Below, piece by piece: positions 1 through 6,508 of a DNA stretch of 10,959 nucleotides. Position numbers and translations under genes: made by a program. The DNA is from an uncultured Bacteroidia bacterium (GTDB lineage Bacteria > Bacteroidota > Bacteroidia > Bacteroidales > CAJPTX01). Location: assembly GCA_947252645.1 (NCBI GenBank), contig CAMXWF010000025.1, forward strand, positions 1 through 10,959, read 5' to 3'. Below the pieces are notes generated by a model. It did no database searches. It saw only the letters and a program-made list of their open reading frames with translations, and was not told the origin of the DNA. How positions within the stretch are numbered: the first letter of the stretch is position 1; every line of letters begins with the position of its first letter.

Positions 1-326
1 AACGGTGGCATGGTGGCATTGTAGCGAACTTCAATCCTGGCGCCGCGCCCGTGGCAGTTCAACGGGAAGCGCAAGGCACCACGGGTGTCTGGACTGGGAC
101 TCTGGGGCCCCATTAGCCAACGCAGCGGGAAGTTCTCTGGTAGCACTTCCACTCCGTCTATCTTCAGACCAAAAGTGCGGTTGTCCAAGTAGAACGGAAG
201 GCTATCCACAAAACCATCTAGCACACCAAACACCTGCATATCCAGCAGCGTGCCTGCGTCTAGCGGAGCATACGTACTGAACGGGTGCCCCGTGACGGGA
301 ACTATCATCATGAACTGGTGCAGCAT
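1..326 (-). CDS. Partial protein of unknown function, possible second capsid-like protein (runs off left edge)
   Basis: An open frame starts at ATG 326-324 and stays open to the window edge, giving 108 codons that begin MLHQFMMIVPVTGHPF. A purine-rich GGAGGAAGG lies 6 bases before the start, the clearest ribosome binding site in the window. The gene begins 21 bases after the stop of the preceding minus-strand gene, so the two are probably co-transcribed. The visible part has no membrane segment and alternates short hydrophobic and polar stretches, which suggests beta structure. Residues around 19-27 (YAPLDAGTLL) resemble residues 110-118 of the 193-residue protein encoded at 758-1339 (YAPLSGTLL), and the residues before the motif (QFMMI and YFLMV) also look alike. 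I infer that it may be a related virion protein. The family is not recognised and the C-terminus is missing. Confidence 0.75.
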   Translation of the reverse strand, partial: MLHQFMMIVPVTGHPFSTYAPLDAGTLLDMQVFGVLDGFVDSLPFYLDNRTFGLKIDGVEVLPENFPLRWLMGPQSPSPDTRGALRFPLNCHGRGARIEVRYNATMPP

Positions 327-347
327 TGCTGGCCTTCCTCCTTCCTG

Positions 348-641
348 CTAGTCAACGGACTTGTGGTCTATCCTCCCAAAGCGCACGTAGATGTCCTGGA
401 TGCTACTCCGTATGCTATCCATCTGGGTTTGATGCTCATTGATGCGTATGTTAATCTCATCGAGCTTGACCTCCAGCTTCGTCTGCGTCGTGCGCATGGT
501 CTGTATAGCTTCCTCTAGCCCGGTCAGATTCTTGTTGAGCTTGGTGATTTCATGGGAAAGCCACCACCAAAAAAAACTGATAAAGCCTATGAACACTAGC
601 CCAAAAAGCCAGCTGACAAACTGCGGGAAGCCTTGTAGCAT
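348..641 (-). CDS. Small membrane-anchored coiled-coil protein
   Basis: This 97-residue protein has a strongly hydrophobic, aromatic N-terminal segment at about residues 7-28 (ending FFWWWLSH). A polar helix of about 60 residues follows, with hydrophobic residues (L, I, M) at heptad-like spacing, as expected for a coiled coil. It ends with a short charged tail. This is the layout of a single-pass protein that projects a coiled coil from a membrane. It lies directly downstream of the terminator after the 193-residue protein gene, so it is probably expressed by readthrough or from a weak promoter I could not identify. No clear Shine-Dalgarno precedes ATG 641-639. It could be a minor virion membrane protein or a spanin- or holin-associated protein. 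I do not recognise the family and assign no function. Confidence 0.8.
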   Translation of the reverse strand: MLQGFPQFVSWLFGLVFIGFISFFWWWLSHEITKLNKNLTGLEEAIQTMRTTQTKLEVKLDEINIRINEHQTQMDSIRSSIQDIYVRFGRIDHKSVD

Positions 642-671
642 CGCAAAGAATCCAAGTAACGCACCGGGGAA

Positions 672-747
672 TAAAAAGCACCGCGGGGGTGGAGCGAGAG
701 AGAGTGTGTTATGGTTGGTTGAAGTTTACTCCACGGCCCCCGCGGTG
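672..747 (-). terminator. Intrinsic terminator after the 193-residue protein gene
   Basis: An 11-bp perfect GC-rich inverted repeat has arms CACCGCGGGGG at 679-689 and CCCCCGCGGTG at 737-747. It begins about 10 bases after the stop codon of the gene at 758-1339. Additional TGGAG/CTCCA pairing (690-694 with 729-733) extends the stem across a two-base bulge. Read on the minus strand, the closing arm is followed within one base by TTTTT (677-673). The enclosed loop is unusually long, about 34 bases after the extra pairing, and pyrimidine-rich on the transcript strand. It probably lowers transcription of the two downstream genes relative to the gene upstream. Confidence 0.8.
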
Positions 748-757
748 ATGAATCGGT

Positions 758-1339
758 CTACTTCTTCGCGGTGATTACCCCGTCCATCTCAAAACGGATG
801 CAGAGGTTGGTCGCCGTGTTCTCCACCAGCTTAATCGTGGGGATTATCTCCGTTTGCGCAATGATCATCACGGGGTTATCCAGTCGGTAGAAGCCGGGGT
901 CCTCATCGTTGTGTTGCGCGAACTTGCGAAGACTCAGAGAGTCGAAGATGGTAACGTTGCCCAGCTTGAACTCCAGCTCCCCGTTAAGCAGCGTACCACT
1001 TAGCGGCGCATACACGACTTTTGAGGGGTCCGCGCAGTCCGCGCCCTTGCTGTCCTTCGTGCCGGCAAGGAGTCGCATACCCACCATGAGGAAGTAGGTG
1101 TTGGCCTCAAGGCGCCGACGGTCAAAGTTGCAAAGGCCCAATACCTTCGAGTCGTTGGCCACACAGAGCTCCGACTGAACCTGCGCTCCGATGTTCTTCG
1201 TTACGTAGAGCACCTGGTCACGCCACACCACCTTGTTCTGAACAATCGCGTTGCGCAACGTGGGGGTGAGCATATCCAAACGCGCCGTGGCTTCCGCCGT
1301 GGCCGTGATGTCCTTTGTTACGTTGATTAGCTTAGCCAT
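758..1339 (-). CDS. Candidate major virion (capsid) protein, beta-rich, 193 residues
   Basis: This 193-residue soluble protein has no signal peptide or membrane segment. It begins MAKLINVTKD and shows many alternating hydrophobic/polar stretches (for example QVLYVTKNIG, YFLMVGMRLL, PVMIIAQTEI, CIRFEMDGVI), as expected for a beta-sandwich. It has four cysteines (59, 70, 102, 180) without a metal-site pattern. Expression signals point to an abundant product. The leader at 1340-1380 is an A-rich polypurine tract on the transcript, a type known to favour initiation in Bacteroidota, and a strong terminator follows the stop. Size, fold character and position among membrane-protein genes are compatible with a single-jelly-roll capsid protein. 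This is inference only, since I cannot match it to a known family. It could also be a spike or cement protein. Confidence 0.85.
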   Translation of the reverse strand: MAKLINVTKDITATAEATARLDMLTPTLRNAIVQNKVVWRDQVLYVTKNIGAQVQSELCVANDSKVLGLCNFDRRRLEANTYFLMVGMRLLAGTKDSKGADCADPSKVVYAPLSGTLLNGELEFKLGNVTIFDSLSLRKFAQHNDEDPGFYRLDNPVMIIAQTEIIPTIKLVENTATNLCIRFEMDGVITAKK

Positions 1340-1380
1340 TTTTTCTTCTTTCTTTCTTTCTTGTTCTGTTCTGTTCTACC
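1340..1380 (-). promoter_or_regulatory. Polypurine translation leader with short tandem repeats
   Basis: The 41 bases between the stop at 1381 and the ATG at 1339 read on the transcript strand as three AGAAC units (1377-1363), then a GAAA-type run (about 1362-1345), then AAAAA directly before the ATG. There is no GGAGG. A-rich leaders of this kind replace the Shine-Dalgarno in many strongly translated Bacteroidota genes. The repeats could also slip during replication and change leader length. Confidence 0.65.
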
Positions 1381-2136
1381 TTACATCTCCAGCTCGTACT
1401 TGTCCAAACCGCCGTCAACGCCAGAGATTGAGTTGTAGTCGTCCTCGTCGAAATCGTCCACGCCGGCGCCAATGCCTGGGATGTTATCCACGTTATCGCC
1501 GTCGAGGGAACCGATACCGGGGATGTTGTTCCCCTCGCTATCCGACTGTCCATTCCCCTCGGTGAAACCGTTAATCTGATTCCCCGATGCATCGTAGAGA
1601 TTGCCGTTCTCATCCATCATCGCCGCCTCGCCCTCAAGGCCTGCAACGGCTACCTGGTCGCCCGTGGCGCCATCGTAGAGGTTGCCGTATGTATCCTCCA
1701 CGAACTTGCTACCGCTCCCAAGGGCCCCAGCAACGCTCGGCTCGGGTAGCTCATCCATCAGGTAACCTAGCCCGCTGGTACCCGTGGTGGGCTCTGGCAA
1801 CAGCTTCAACCCTGTTGCGCCCTGCACCACCAGCGCGCCGCCAGTCGCTGCCATTCCGTAGCCTATTGAGCGCATGGTCCTATTGCTACGTGAGGTGGCA
1901 CTCAGCACTAGCCCTGCCGCCGTGGTCAACGCCGGGGCAAGTACGTTGCGACTGGGGCCATCCAAACCAAGGAGGCCTGACACACCACCCTGATTCTTGC
2001 GTATGATATCGTTGACTTTCGTGCCAAGAAGCATACCCAGCATGAATACGCCGGCCTGTTTGCTCTCGTCCATTATGTTCCCAACCGTGAGGCTATTCGT
2101 GGCCCTGCGTCGGTTGGTTCGTTTCCTTGTTGCCAT
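1381..2136 (-). CDS. Membrane-associated protein with basic N-terminus and acidic repeat-bearing tail
   Basis: I choose ATG 2136-2134 (MATRKRTNRR, 251 residues). The frame is open further upstream to 2223, but that start would overlap the previous gene by about 50 bases and has no support, while AGGGAAA lies just before 2136. The first 11 residues are strongly basic. Three Gly/Ala-rich hydrophobic stretches follow at about 28-41, 66-80 and 91-109, which could be membrane-associated. The C-terminal 100 residues are acidic and carry two internal duplications, GNLYDGATGDQV (150-161) with GNLYDASGNQI (178-188), and NIPGIG at 204-209 and 218-223. The charge asymmetry would suit a protein that binds nucleic acid or membrane lipid at one end and a basic partner at the other. 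The family is not recognised. It sits between two likely structural genes in the same transcription unit. Confidence 0.8.
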   Translation of the reverse strand: MATRKRTNRRRATNSLTVGNIMDESKQAGVFMLGMLLGTKVNDIIRKNQGGVSGLLGLDGPSRNVLAPALTTAAGLVLSATSRSNRTMRSIGYGMAATGGALVVQGATGLKLLPEPTTGTSGLGYLMDELPEPSVAGALGSGSKFVEDTYGNLYDGATGDQVAVAGLEGEAAMMDENGNLYDASGNQINGFTEGNGQSDSEGNNIPGIGSLDGDNVDNIPGIGAGVDDFDEDDYNSISGVDGGLDKYELEM

Positions 2137-2170
2137 TTTCCCTGTTGTCTTTTCGTGTTGTTCTAGAGGT

Positions 2171-2479
2171 CTACCCAATACGTACCACGTTGTAGCGCCT
2201 TCTCCGGCTACGTGAAGCCGCACGCCGGCGAGTCCTGCCTACTCCACTCACACCTGTTCGCTGCCTCGTCGTGGTGGTCCTGCTGGTAACGCTTGCGCTT
2301 TTCTTGTTGTACTTTATCAGAAAGTAAGTCCCAATGCCTACCGCCAGCACACCTGCTCCTATGAGTATAGGCTTCTTGTGTCGCTTAAGAAATTCCGAAA
2401 CCTTGCCATCGAGAGCTCCAACGCCCTCCACGCCAAGGGTCCCAGGGTAGGCCAATTCGCCTGTTATTCCGTCTACCAT
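2171..2479 (-). CDS. Small membrane protein with arginine-rich C-terminal tail
   Basis: The 102-residue product starts MVDGITGELAYPGT and has one clear membrane span at about residues 37-56 (PILIGAGVLAVGIGTYFLI), preceded by a basic KRHKK. A long tail follows that is rich in Ser, Thr and Arg and ends in RRRAASRSRRRR then YNVVRIG. The start codon follows AGGAAACAGAAC, 12 bases after the stop of the large upstream gene, so the two are tightly linked. A short membrane protein with a polybasic tail next to other such proteins would fit the inside face of an internal-membrane virion, where the tail could contact packaged DNA. It could equally be a general membrane protein of a mobile element. No family is recognised. 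Confidence 0.8.
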   Translation of the reverse strand: MVDGITGELAYPGTLGVEGVGALDGKVSEFLKRHKKPILIGAGVLAVGIGTYFLIKYNKKSASVTSRTTTTRQRTGVSGVGRTRRRAASRSRRRRYNVVRIG

Positions 2480-2491
2480 GTTCTGTTTCCT

Positions 2492-4723
2492 TTATATCGT
2501 TTGTAATTGCCGCTGTTGCGCTCGCCTCTTGCTGATTATGACTGCTGCCACCAGCGACGCCGCCACAACGCCTCCTGCCATCCACAACATGGTCGCCTGG
2601 GCCTTCTTCTTCACCTCGGTTGCGGCTTTCGCTACTGCCATGCGCCGTGCCAGCACTTGCCGCTGCGCCTCCTGCTGCCGCTGCTGCGTCGACTTCATCA
2701 CCTCGGATGCCTTCTGCTCGCTCAGATTGGTGTAGATCGCTTTCCCAGTCTTCTTGTCAACGATATCATAGCCACCCTTCCCGTTGGGACGCTTCTCGTA
2801 GTAGAGCTCGGGGTCCTGTAGCTGTATCGCTTGCGTGAGCTCTTCCTTCTTCTCCTTACGGCGCTTCTTGAGCTCTTCGTTGGCCTTGTCCTCCAAGGAT
2901 TCGCGGTGTTTCCGGTCCTCTAGGTCTTCCTTCCGCTGCTGGTTATGCTGCTGCTGCTGGAACTTCTGTAGCTTGACGGATTGGACCAGCTTGATGATGG
3001 CAATGATGAGGTTGATTATCGCTATGATAAGAGATATGATGAGCGTAACCAGCTCGCCCAAACCATGCGCGCCCTTCTCCTCGATAGCCGCTATCCGCTT
3101 GGCCTCCGCTGCCTGTAGCTCGGTCTCCTTCATCTGGCGCTTCTCGTTGTTCCAAGAACGCTCCATCTCGGTCTCGGTGACTGGCTTGGGGGCCACGTAC
3201 GGCATCTTCACCTTGCCGGCAGACTTCCGTACGCCTACTCGTATCGCCTCCTTGAGCTTGGTCTCATACCCCGCGTAATCCTGGAACACCAGCAGGAGGC
3301 CCTTCTTGTCCTGCCCTTTCTCCTTCCACCGACCTTCGTAGGCCTTCTTGCATTGGGACCATGTGGCACGGTTGGGGCAACCTGTCTGCTTCGCCTTCTC
3401 AAAGCTCATGGTGCCCCAGTAGCAACCCGTTGCCATCTCGCCCTCGTTCTTGCGAACTTTGCGCAGCATCGTGCAACGCACAATGATGTTCTTCGGATTG
3501 ATTCGGGCCCCCCACTTCTTGAGTATCTCGCCTATCCGCTTCCCAAACTTCTTGAGGGCCTCCCACACCTTGTTCGCTACACGCTTGAGCGCGTTGCCTA
3601 CTTTGATAAAAAAGCCCTTGGTCTTATCCCATATGTAGGTTACGCCGTTCTTTATCCACGTTACGGTCTTCCTAAGTGCTTTCCCTATGTTCTGGAATAT
3701 ACCCTTGGCCTTATTGCCTACCCATCGCGCGGCTTGCTTGACCTTGGCCCCTATCTTGCGCGCGGTATGCTTTACCCAGCGTCCTGCTCGCCTCGCCGTC
3801 CGCTTTACCCAGTTACCTGCCCTACGGAAGGCTTGCTTGCACTTGTTGCCAAAGCTCTTGAATCCGCGCCCTACCTTCCGCCAAAAGCTACCCCAGCTTC
3901 CCAGGGCACCCACGCCGTACCCTTTGAACTCCCCGTATACATCTGGTAGCGTCTTTAGGTAGTTCGTGAGTCCGCCGTGCGTGTTGATTTCGCGCGCTAG
4001 CGCGGCCAATCGCTGCGTCTCCTGATCGTAGGAACTGGCCCCCGCGAGGCCTAGCAGGTTGCGACTGAATACGTATACGTCTTCGTACGGGTCAATTTTC
4101 CCAAGGTCTACCAGGATATTAACACCGTCATCGGTGACCATTCCCAGCGCGCTAAGTGTACCCAGTAGCTCCTTCGGATTATCCCAGGAATCCAGCTCCC
4201 GCTCAAAGGCGCTGTCCTCTTCCTTGGTAAGCGGGTTACCCAATCCCATCAACTGCTCGGTCCTGTCGTGATGTACTGCGGCCTCTAGCTCATCGCCAAA
4301 CAACGCTCCACGAAGGCCCTTAACGGGTGTCACCGTCTTCAAACCCATCGCCGTCGCGTTGGAGTCCAGGTCATTGTAGCGACCTTTTATCATCAGCTCG
4401 GCTTCTTTGGCCTTGATGGTGTCGAGGGCCCCGTCGATATCGTGGTCCCAGTGCTTCACCGCGTAATCGCAGAACTGCGTTAGCTGTTTGTCCGCAACGA
4501 ACTGACCCACGGCACCGCCGCCGCCTTCTCGCTTGATGTAATCTGACGTCGCCGCGGTAAAGCGCTTGGCTGAACGGCTCAACTCCTCATGCCACCGCGC
4601 GAAGTCGTTCTCCTCCGGGGTGAGGTTGGGGTTGTCCTTCATGTCGCCCGCAAGTCCTAGACTACCTCCGTCACAGATGTAGCCGAGGTCTTGGTACGCT
4701 TGGTCTAGTCCGTCAAGTGCCAT
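2492..4723 (-). CDS. Large membrane-interacting protein with 11-residue amphipathic repeats
   Basis: At 743 residues this is the largest protein of the putative structural block. Residues 1-275 are an acidic, mostly helical soluble region. Residues 280-411 form about twelve consecutive 11-residue units rich in Lys, Arg, Trp and Gly, such as AGNWVKRTARR, AGRWVKHTARK and LKKFGKRIGEI. Residues 412-460 contain four cysteines (417, 434, 449, 458). A very hydrophobic Ile/Leu span lies at about 556-580. A Gln-rich then Lys/Glu-rich coiled coil follows at about 582-635, and a second span at about 711-730, ending in a basic stretch. Eleven-residue periodicity is typical of helices that lie flat on membranes, as in apolipoproteins and synuclein. 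I infer a virion membrane-organising or DNA-delivery protein. A lysis or pore-forming role is possible. The start ATG 4723 lies 17 bases after the previous stop. No family is recognised. Confidence 0.85.
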   Translation of the reverse strand: MALDGLDQAYQDLGYICDGGSLGLAGDMKDNPNLTPEENDFARWHEELSRSAKRFTAATSDYIKREGGGGAVGQFVADKQLTQFCDYAVKHWDHDIDGALDTIKAKEAELMIKGRYNDLDSNATAMGLKTVTPVKGLRGALFGDELEAAVHHDRTEQLMGLGNPLTKEEDSAFERELDSWDNPKELLGTLSALGMVTDDGVNILVDLGKIDPYEDVYVFSRNLLGLAGASSYDQETQRLAALAREINTHGGLTNYLKTLPDVYGEFKGYGVGALGSWGSFWRKVGRGFKSFGNKCKQAFRRAGNWVKRTARRAGRWVKHTARKIGAKVKQAARWVGNKAKGIFQNIGKALRKTVTWIKNGVTYIWDKTKGFFIKVGNALKRVANKVWEALKKFGKRIGEILKKWGARINPKNIIVRCTMLRKVRKNEGEMATGCYWGTMSFEKAKQTGCPNRATWSQCKKAYEGRWKEKGQDKKGLLLVFQDYAGYETKLKEAIRVGVRKSAGKVKMPYVAPKPVTETEMERSWNNEKRQMKETELQAAEAKRIAAIEEKGAHGLGELVTLIISLIIAIINLIIAIIKLVQSVKLQKFQQQQHNQQRKEDLEDRKHRESLEDKANEELKKRRKEKKEELTQAIQLQDPELYYEKRPNGKGGYDIVDKKTGKAIYTNLSEQKASEVMKSTQQRQQEAQRQVLARRMAVAKAATEVKKKAQATMLWMAGGVVAASLVAAVIISKRRAQQRQLQTI
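3491..3886 (-). repeat. Region encoding about twelve 11-residue (33-bp) amphipathic units
   Basis: Within the 743-residue gene, codons 280-411 divide without gaps into 11-residue units: FWRKVGRGFKS, FGNKCKQAFRR, AGNWVKRTARR, AGRWVKHTARK, IGAKVKQAARW, VGNKAKGIFQN, IGKALRKTVTW and so on to LKKWGARINPK. Position 1 is usually hydrophobic, position 2 Gly or Lys, and Lys or Arg recurs in the second half. The repeat is clear in the protein but diverged in the DNA, so it is an old expansion. Confidence 0.75.
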
Positions 4724-4740
4724 GGTTGCACGCTATCTAT

Positions 4741-5190
4741 CTACCGGCTTGCGCTGTGTGGCTTTCGTAGGGCTACGTAGGCCAATAGACCCAGCGCGGC
4801 AACGCCGCCAAGTATCAGCAGTAGTTTTACCTTGTTGCCGCTCGCGGGGGCCTGAACGGGCATCGGGTACGGCATCGGGGGGGCCTGCGGTGCAGGCGCT
4901 GCGGTCCTGCTGGCTATAAGCTGCTGCATCTGTCGATTGAACTCGCGGTCCTCTTCCTCCATCTTGCGCTGCCGTTCCGCTTGCTTCTGCTTGAAGTCGC
5001 GCTCCCACGCCTCCTGCTCCTTGGCCCGCTTGTTCTGGTCATAGATTGACCAGCTCTCCATTCCCTTGGTAACCGCATCGCCGGCTATCTTTACTCCGCT
5101 GCCCACTAGGTCCATGATGGAGCTTGCGTCCATCATTCCCACGCCGTCATCTGGACCATTCAACACATGTATCGGTAGCTTCCCTTCCAT
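4741..5190 (-). CDS. Coiled-coil protein with proline-rich linker and C-terminal membrane anchor
   Basis: The 149-residue product begins MEGKLPIHVLNGPDD. It has a small N-terminal region (about 1-45), then a highly charged helix rich in Lys, Glu, Arg and Gln (about 50-93) likely to form a coiled coil. A linker of Ala, Pro and Met follows (about 96-118, including APPMPYPMPV), and then a membrane span at about 122-141 (LLLILGGVAALGLLAYVAL) with a short basic end. This is a tail-anchored layout, with the N-terminal part on the cytoplasmic or virion-interior side. Its ATG lies only 2 bases after the stop of the peptidase gene, so the two are translationally linked. It may act as a scaffold between membrane and another structural protein. 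I do not recognise a family. Confidence 0.82.
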   Translation of the reverse strand: MEGKLPIHVLNGPDDGVGMMDASSIMDLVGSGVKIAGDAVTKGMESWSIYDQNKRAKEQEAWERDFKQKQAERQRKMEEEDREFNRQMQQLIASRTAAPAPQAPPMPYPMPVQAPASGNKVKLLLILGGVAALGLLAYVALRKPHSASR

Positions 5191-5192
5191 CG

Positions 5193-6317
5193 CTAGTAGT
5201 CTTTATGGTTGCTGTAGGGCTCCTCGTTGTTGTACCCTTCCACCACGGGATCTACCACGTAGTAGCCGCGGGGCCCTGCGGCTTTGCTCGGAACAATGAT
5301 GTAAACATGCTGGAAGTACGGCCTCCCGCGGTAGGCTGCAAGGCGTACCTTGTAGGGTATTGAGAGATTCTCCAGGATTGAGGCTATCAGTGTGGAGAAG
5401 CAGTCGCAATCGCCTTTTTGGTCATAGAGGGTTCGTAGGGGTAGTCGGACTTCCTCGCGCCCGGGGGCATCCTTCTCGTACTTGATGTAGCGGTAAACAA
5501 AATGGTAAATCCGACTCAGTGTGTCGTTGAGGCTACGACCTACCAACGACCGCGCGAGTTTCGCTGTCTCCCACTTGTGGCTCTTGGCAAGTTGGCGAAT
5601 TAGCTCCGCGGTCTGCCCTGTCGTGCCGTATAGCACTTCGGGGTCCGTATGCTTGAGCGCGCTCGCCGGGGGCAGGTACTTCGCGTAATCGCTGAGCGGG
5701 CCTATCGGTCTGTCTACCCTGGCCACTAGTCCAAGGTAGCCAACGCTGCTCGCTTCGCGGCCTATCGGTATGACCTCCGCCATGCTCACGCTGTCTACCT
5801 CTACATCCAAACGGACGCTGAGCTGCTGCATAAGCTGCCGGAACTTGTCTCGGAAGGAATCCTTGAGGCTGCTCCAGAAGGTCTTCCAGTCAAAGCCGCC
5901 ACGGAATAGGTTATTGACCGCGCCCTGCATGGGTTCGATTACTCCCATGCTGGCAAGCTGTGTGAGGGGAAAGGACATCTCCACGGGGACGCTGGTGGTG
6001 TCGTAGGGAAGAATGGTCACAAGGTCTCTGCCCTGCGACGCGCGCACATCGCCTATCGTGCGACCGTTGCTGATGACTCGTGCGCTGTTGATGCGAAGTG
6101 TGGGACGCTCTGGGCTACGATTGCTCACCGCCACTCGGAAGGGCACGGTCACCGACTGCGTCTGCTTATCGAAGCCAAGTCGGTTGAAGTCGGGGATTAT
6201 CTGAAAGCTCAAACGATTCGCCATGCGCGCTAGGCCCTTGGCCTTGCTGGCCACGAGCAGCAGTACGCACGCTGCGCTGATACCAAAAAACAGATAGCCT
6301 GCCCGCTTGCCGTTCAT
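5193..6317 (-). CDS. Membrane-anchored transglutaminase-like cysteine peptidase
   Basis: I choose ATG 6317 (MNGKRAGYLFFGIS, 374 residues) because a GAGGTAGG-type site precedes it and the promoter -7 box at 6338-6345 places transcription start just upstream. The frame opens at TTG 6359, but that codon would lie upstream of the promoter. Residues about 8-23 form a membrane anchor. Residues about 36-120 look like a beta-sandwich resembling LEA/WHy-type folds. The C-terminal 130 residues match the transglutaminase-like core, with catalytic Cys304 in GDCDC, His337 in QHVYIIV and Asp356 in VVDPVV. Members of this superfamily in bacteria act as cysteine peptidases or amide-processing enzymes. As first gene of the leftward operon it may process virion proteins or the host envelope. 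The catalytic assignment is firm, but the substrate is unknown. Confidence 0.85.
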   Translation of the reverse strand: MNGKRAGYLFFGISAACVLLLVASKAKGLARMANRLSFQIIPDFNRLGFDKQTQSVTVPFRVAVSNRSPERPTLRINSARVISNGRTIGDVRASQGRDLVTILPYDTTSVPVEMSFPLTQLASMGVIEPMQGAVNNLFRGGFDWKTFWSSLKDSFRDKFRQLMQQLSVRLDVEVDSVSMAEVIPIGREASSVGYLGLVARVDRPIGPLSDYAKYLPPASALKHTDPEVLYGTTGQTAELIRQLAKSHKWETAKLARSLVGRSLNDTLSRIYHFVYRYIKYEKDAPGREEVRLPLRTLYDQKGDCDCFSTLIASILENLSIPYKVRLAAYRGRPYFQHVYIIVPSKAAGPRGYYVVDPVVEGYNNEEPYSNHKDY

Positions 6318-6337
6318 CCTACCTCGTTGCTTGACGG

Positions 6338-6345
6338 CAAAAGTA
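6338..6345 (-). promoter_or_regulatory. Bacteroidota-type -7 promoter element for the leftward operon
   Basis: The minus strand reads TACTTTTG, an exact match to the Bacteroidota consensus TAnnTTTG. It sits 20 bases upstream of ATG 6317, so the transcript would begin with a leader of roughly 14 bases. A T-rich stretch (TTTT) lies near the expected -33 distance but is not an exact TTTG. It faces away from the promoter of the Panacea genes. Confidence 0.6.
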
Positions 6346-6496
6346 GGAACTACAGGCAAACAAGAAAACTAATCGCAATTTTTAGATATTCACGTACAGT
6401 TCAAAAGGGTTTTATGCGGTTTGCTGGTACGGTGGATTCGATGATTTCACAAGGCTTGCATCTCCAAAAACAAGTCGAGAAGTCAACCGCTTTCGC

Positions 6497-6504
6497 TACC
6501 TTTG
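6497..6504 (+). promoter_or_regulatory. Bacteroidota-type -7 promoter element for the Panacea genes
   Basis: The plus strand reads TACCTTTG, an exact match to the Bacteroidota -7 consensus, 35 bases before the ATG at 6540. No good -33 TTTG is visible at about 19 bases upstream. The expected RNA start is near 6510, at the first arm of a short hairpin whose second arm contains the ribosome binding site. Confidence 0.6.
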
Positions 6505-6508
6505 TATA

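Noticed and set aside
2137..2223. Longer start for the 251-residue protein
   Set aside because: It would overlap the end of the upstream gene and adds an unlikely N-terminus, while 2136 has a purine-rich site in front.
3491..3886. CRISPR-like array
   Set aside because: The periodicity exists at protein level only; the DNA units are not conserved and no spacers are present.
3353..3949. Plus-strand open frame of 198 residues rich in Leu, Pro and Ala
   Set aside because: It lies antisense inside the 743-residue gene over the 11-residue repeat region, has no family features and is explained by the biased codon content of the repeat.
6318..6359. Upstream TTG start for the peptidase, adding 14 residues
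   Set aside because: It would begin upstream of the predicted -7 promoter box, and a better ATG with a ribosome binding site exists at 6317.
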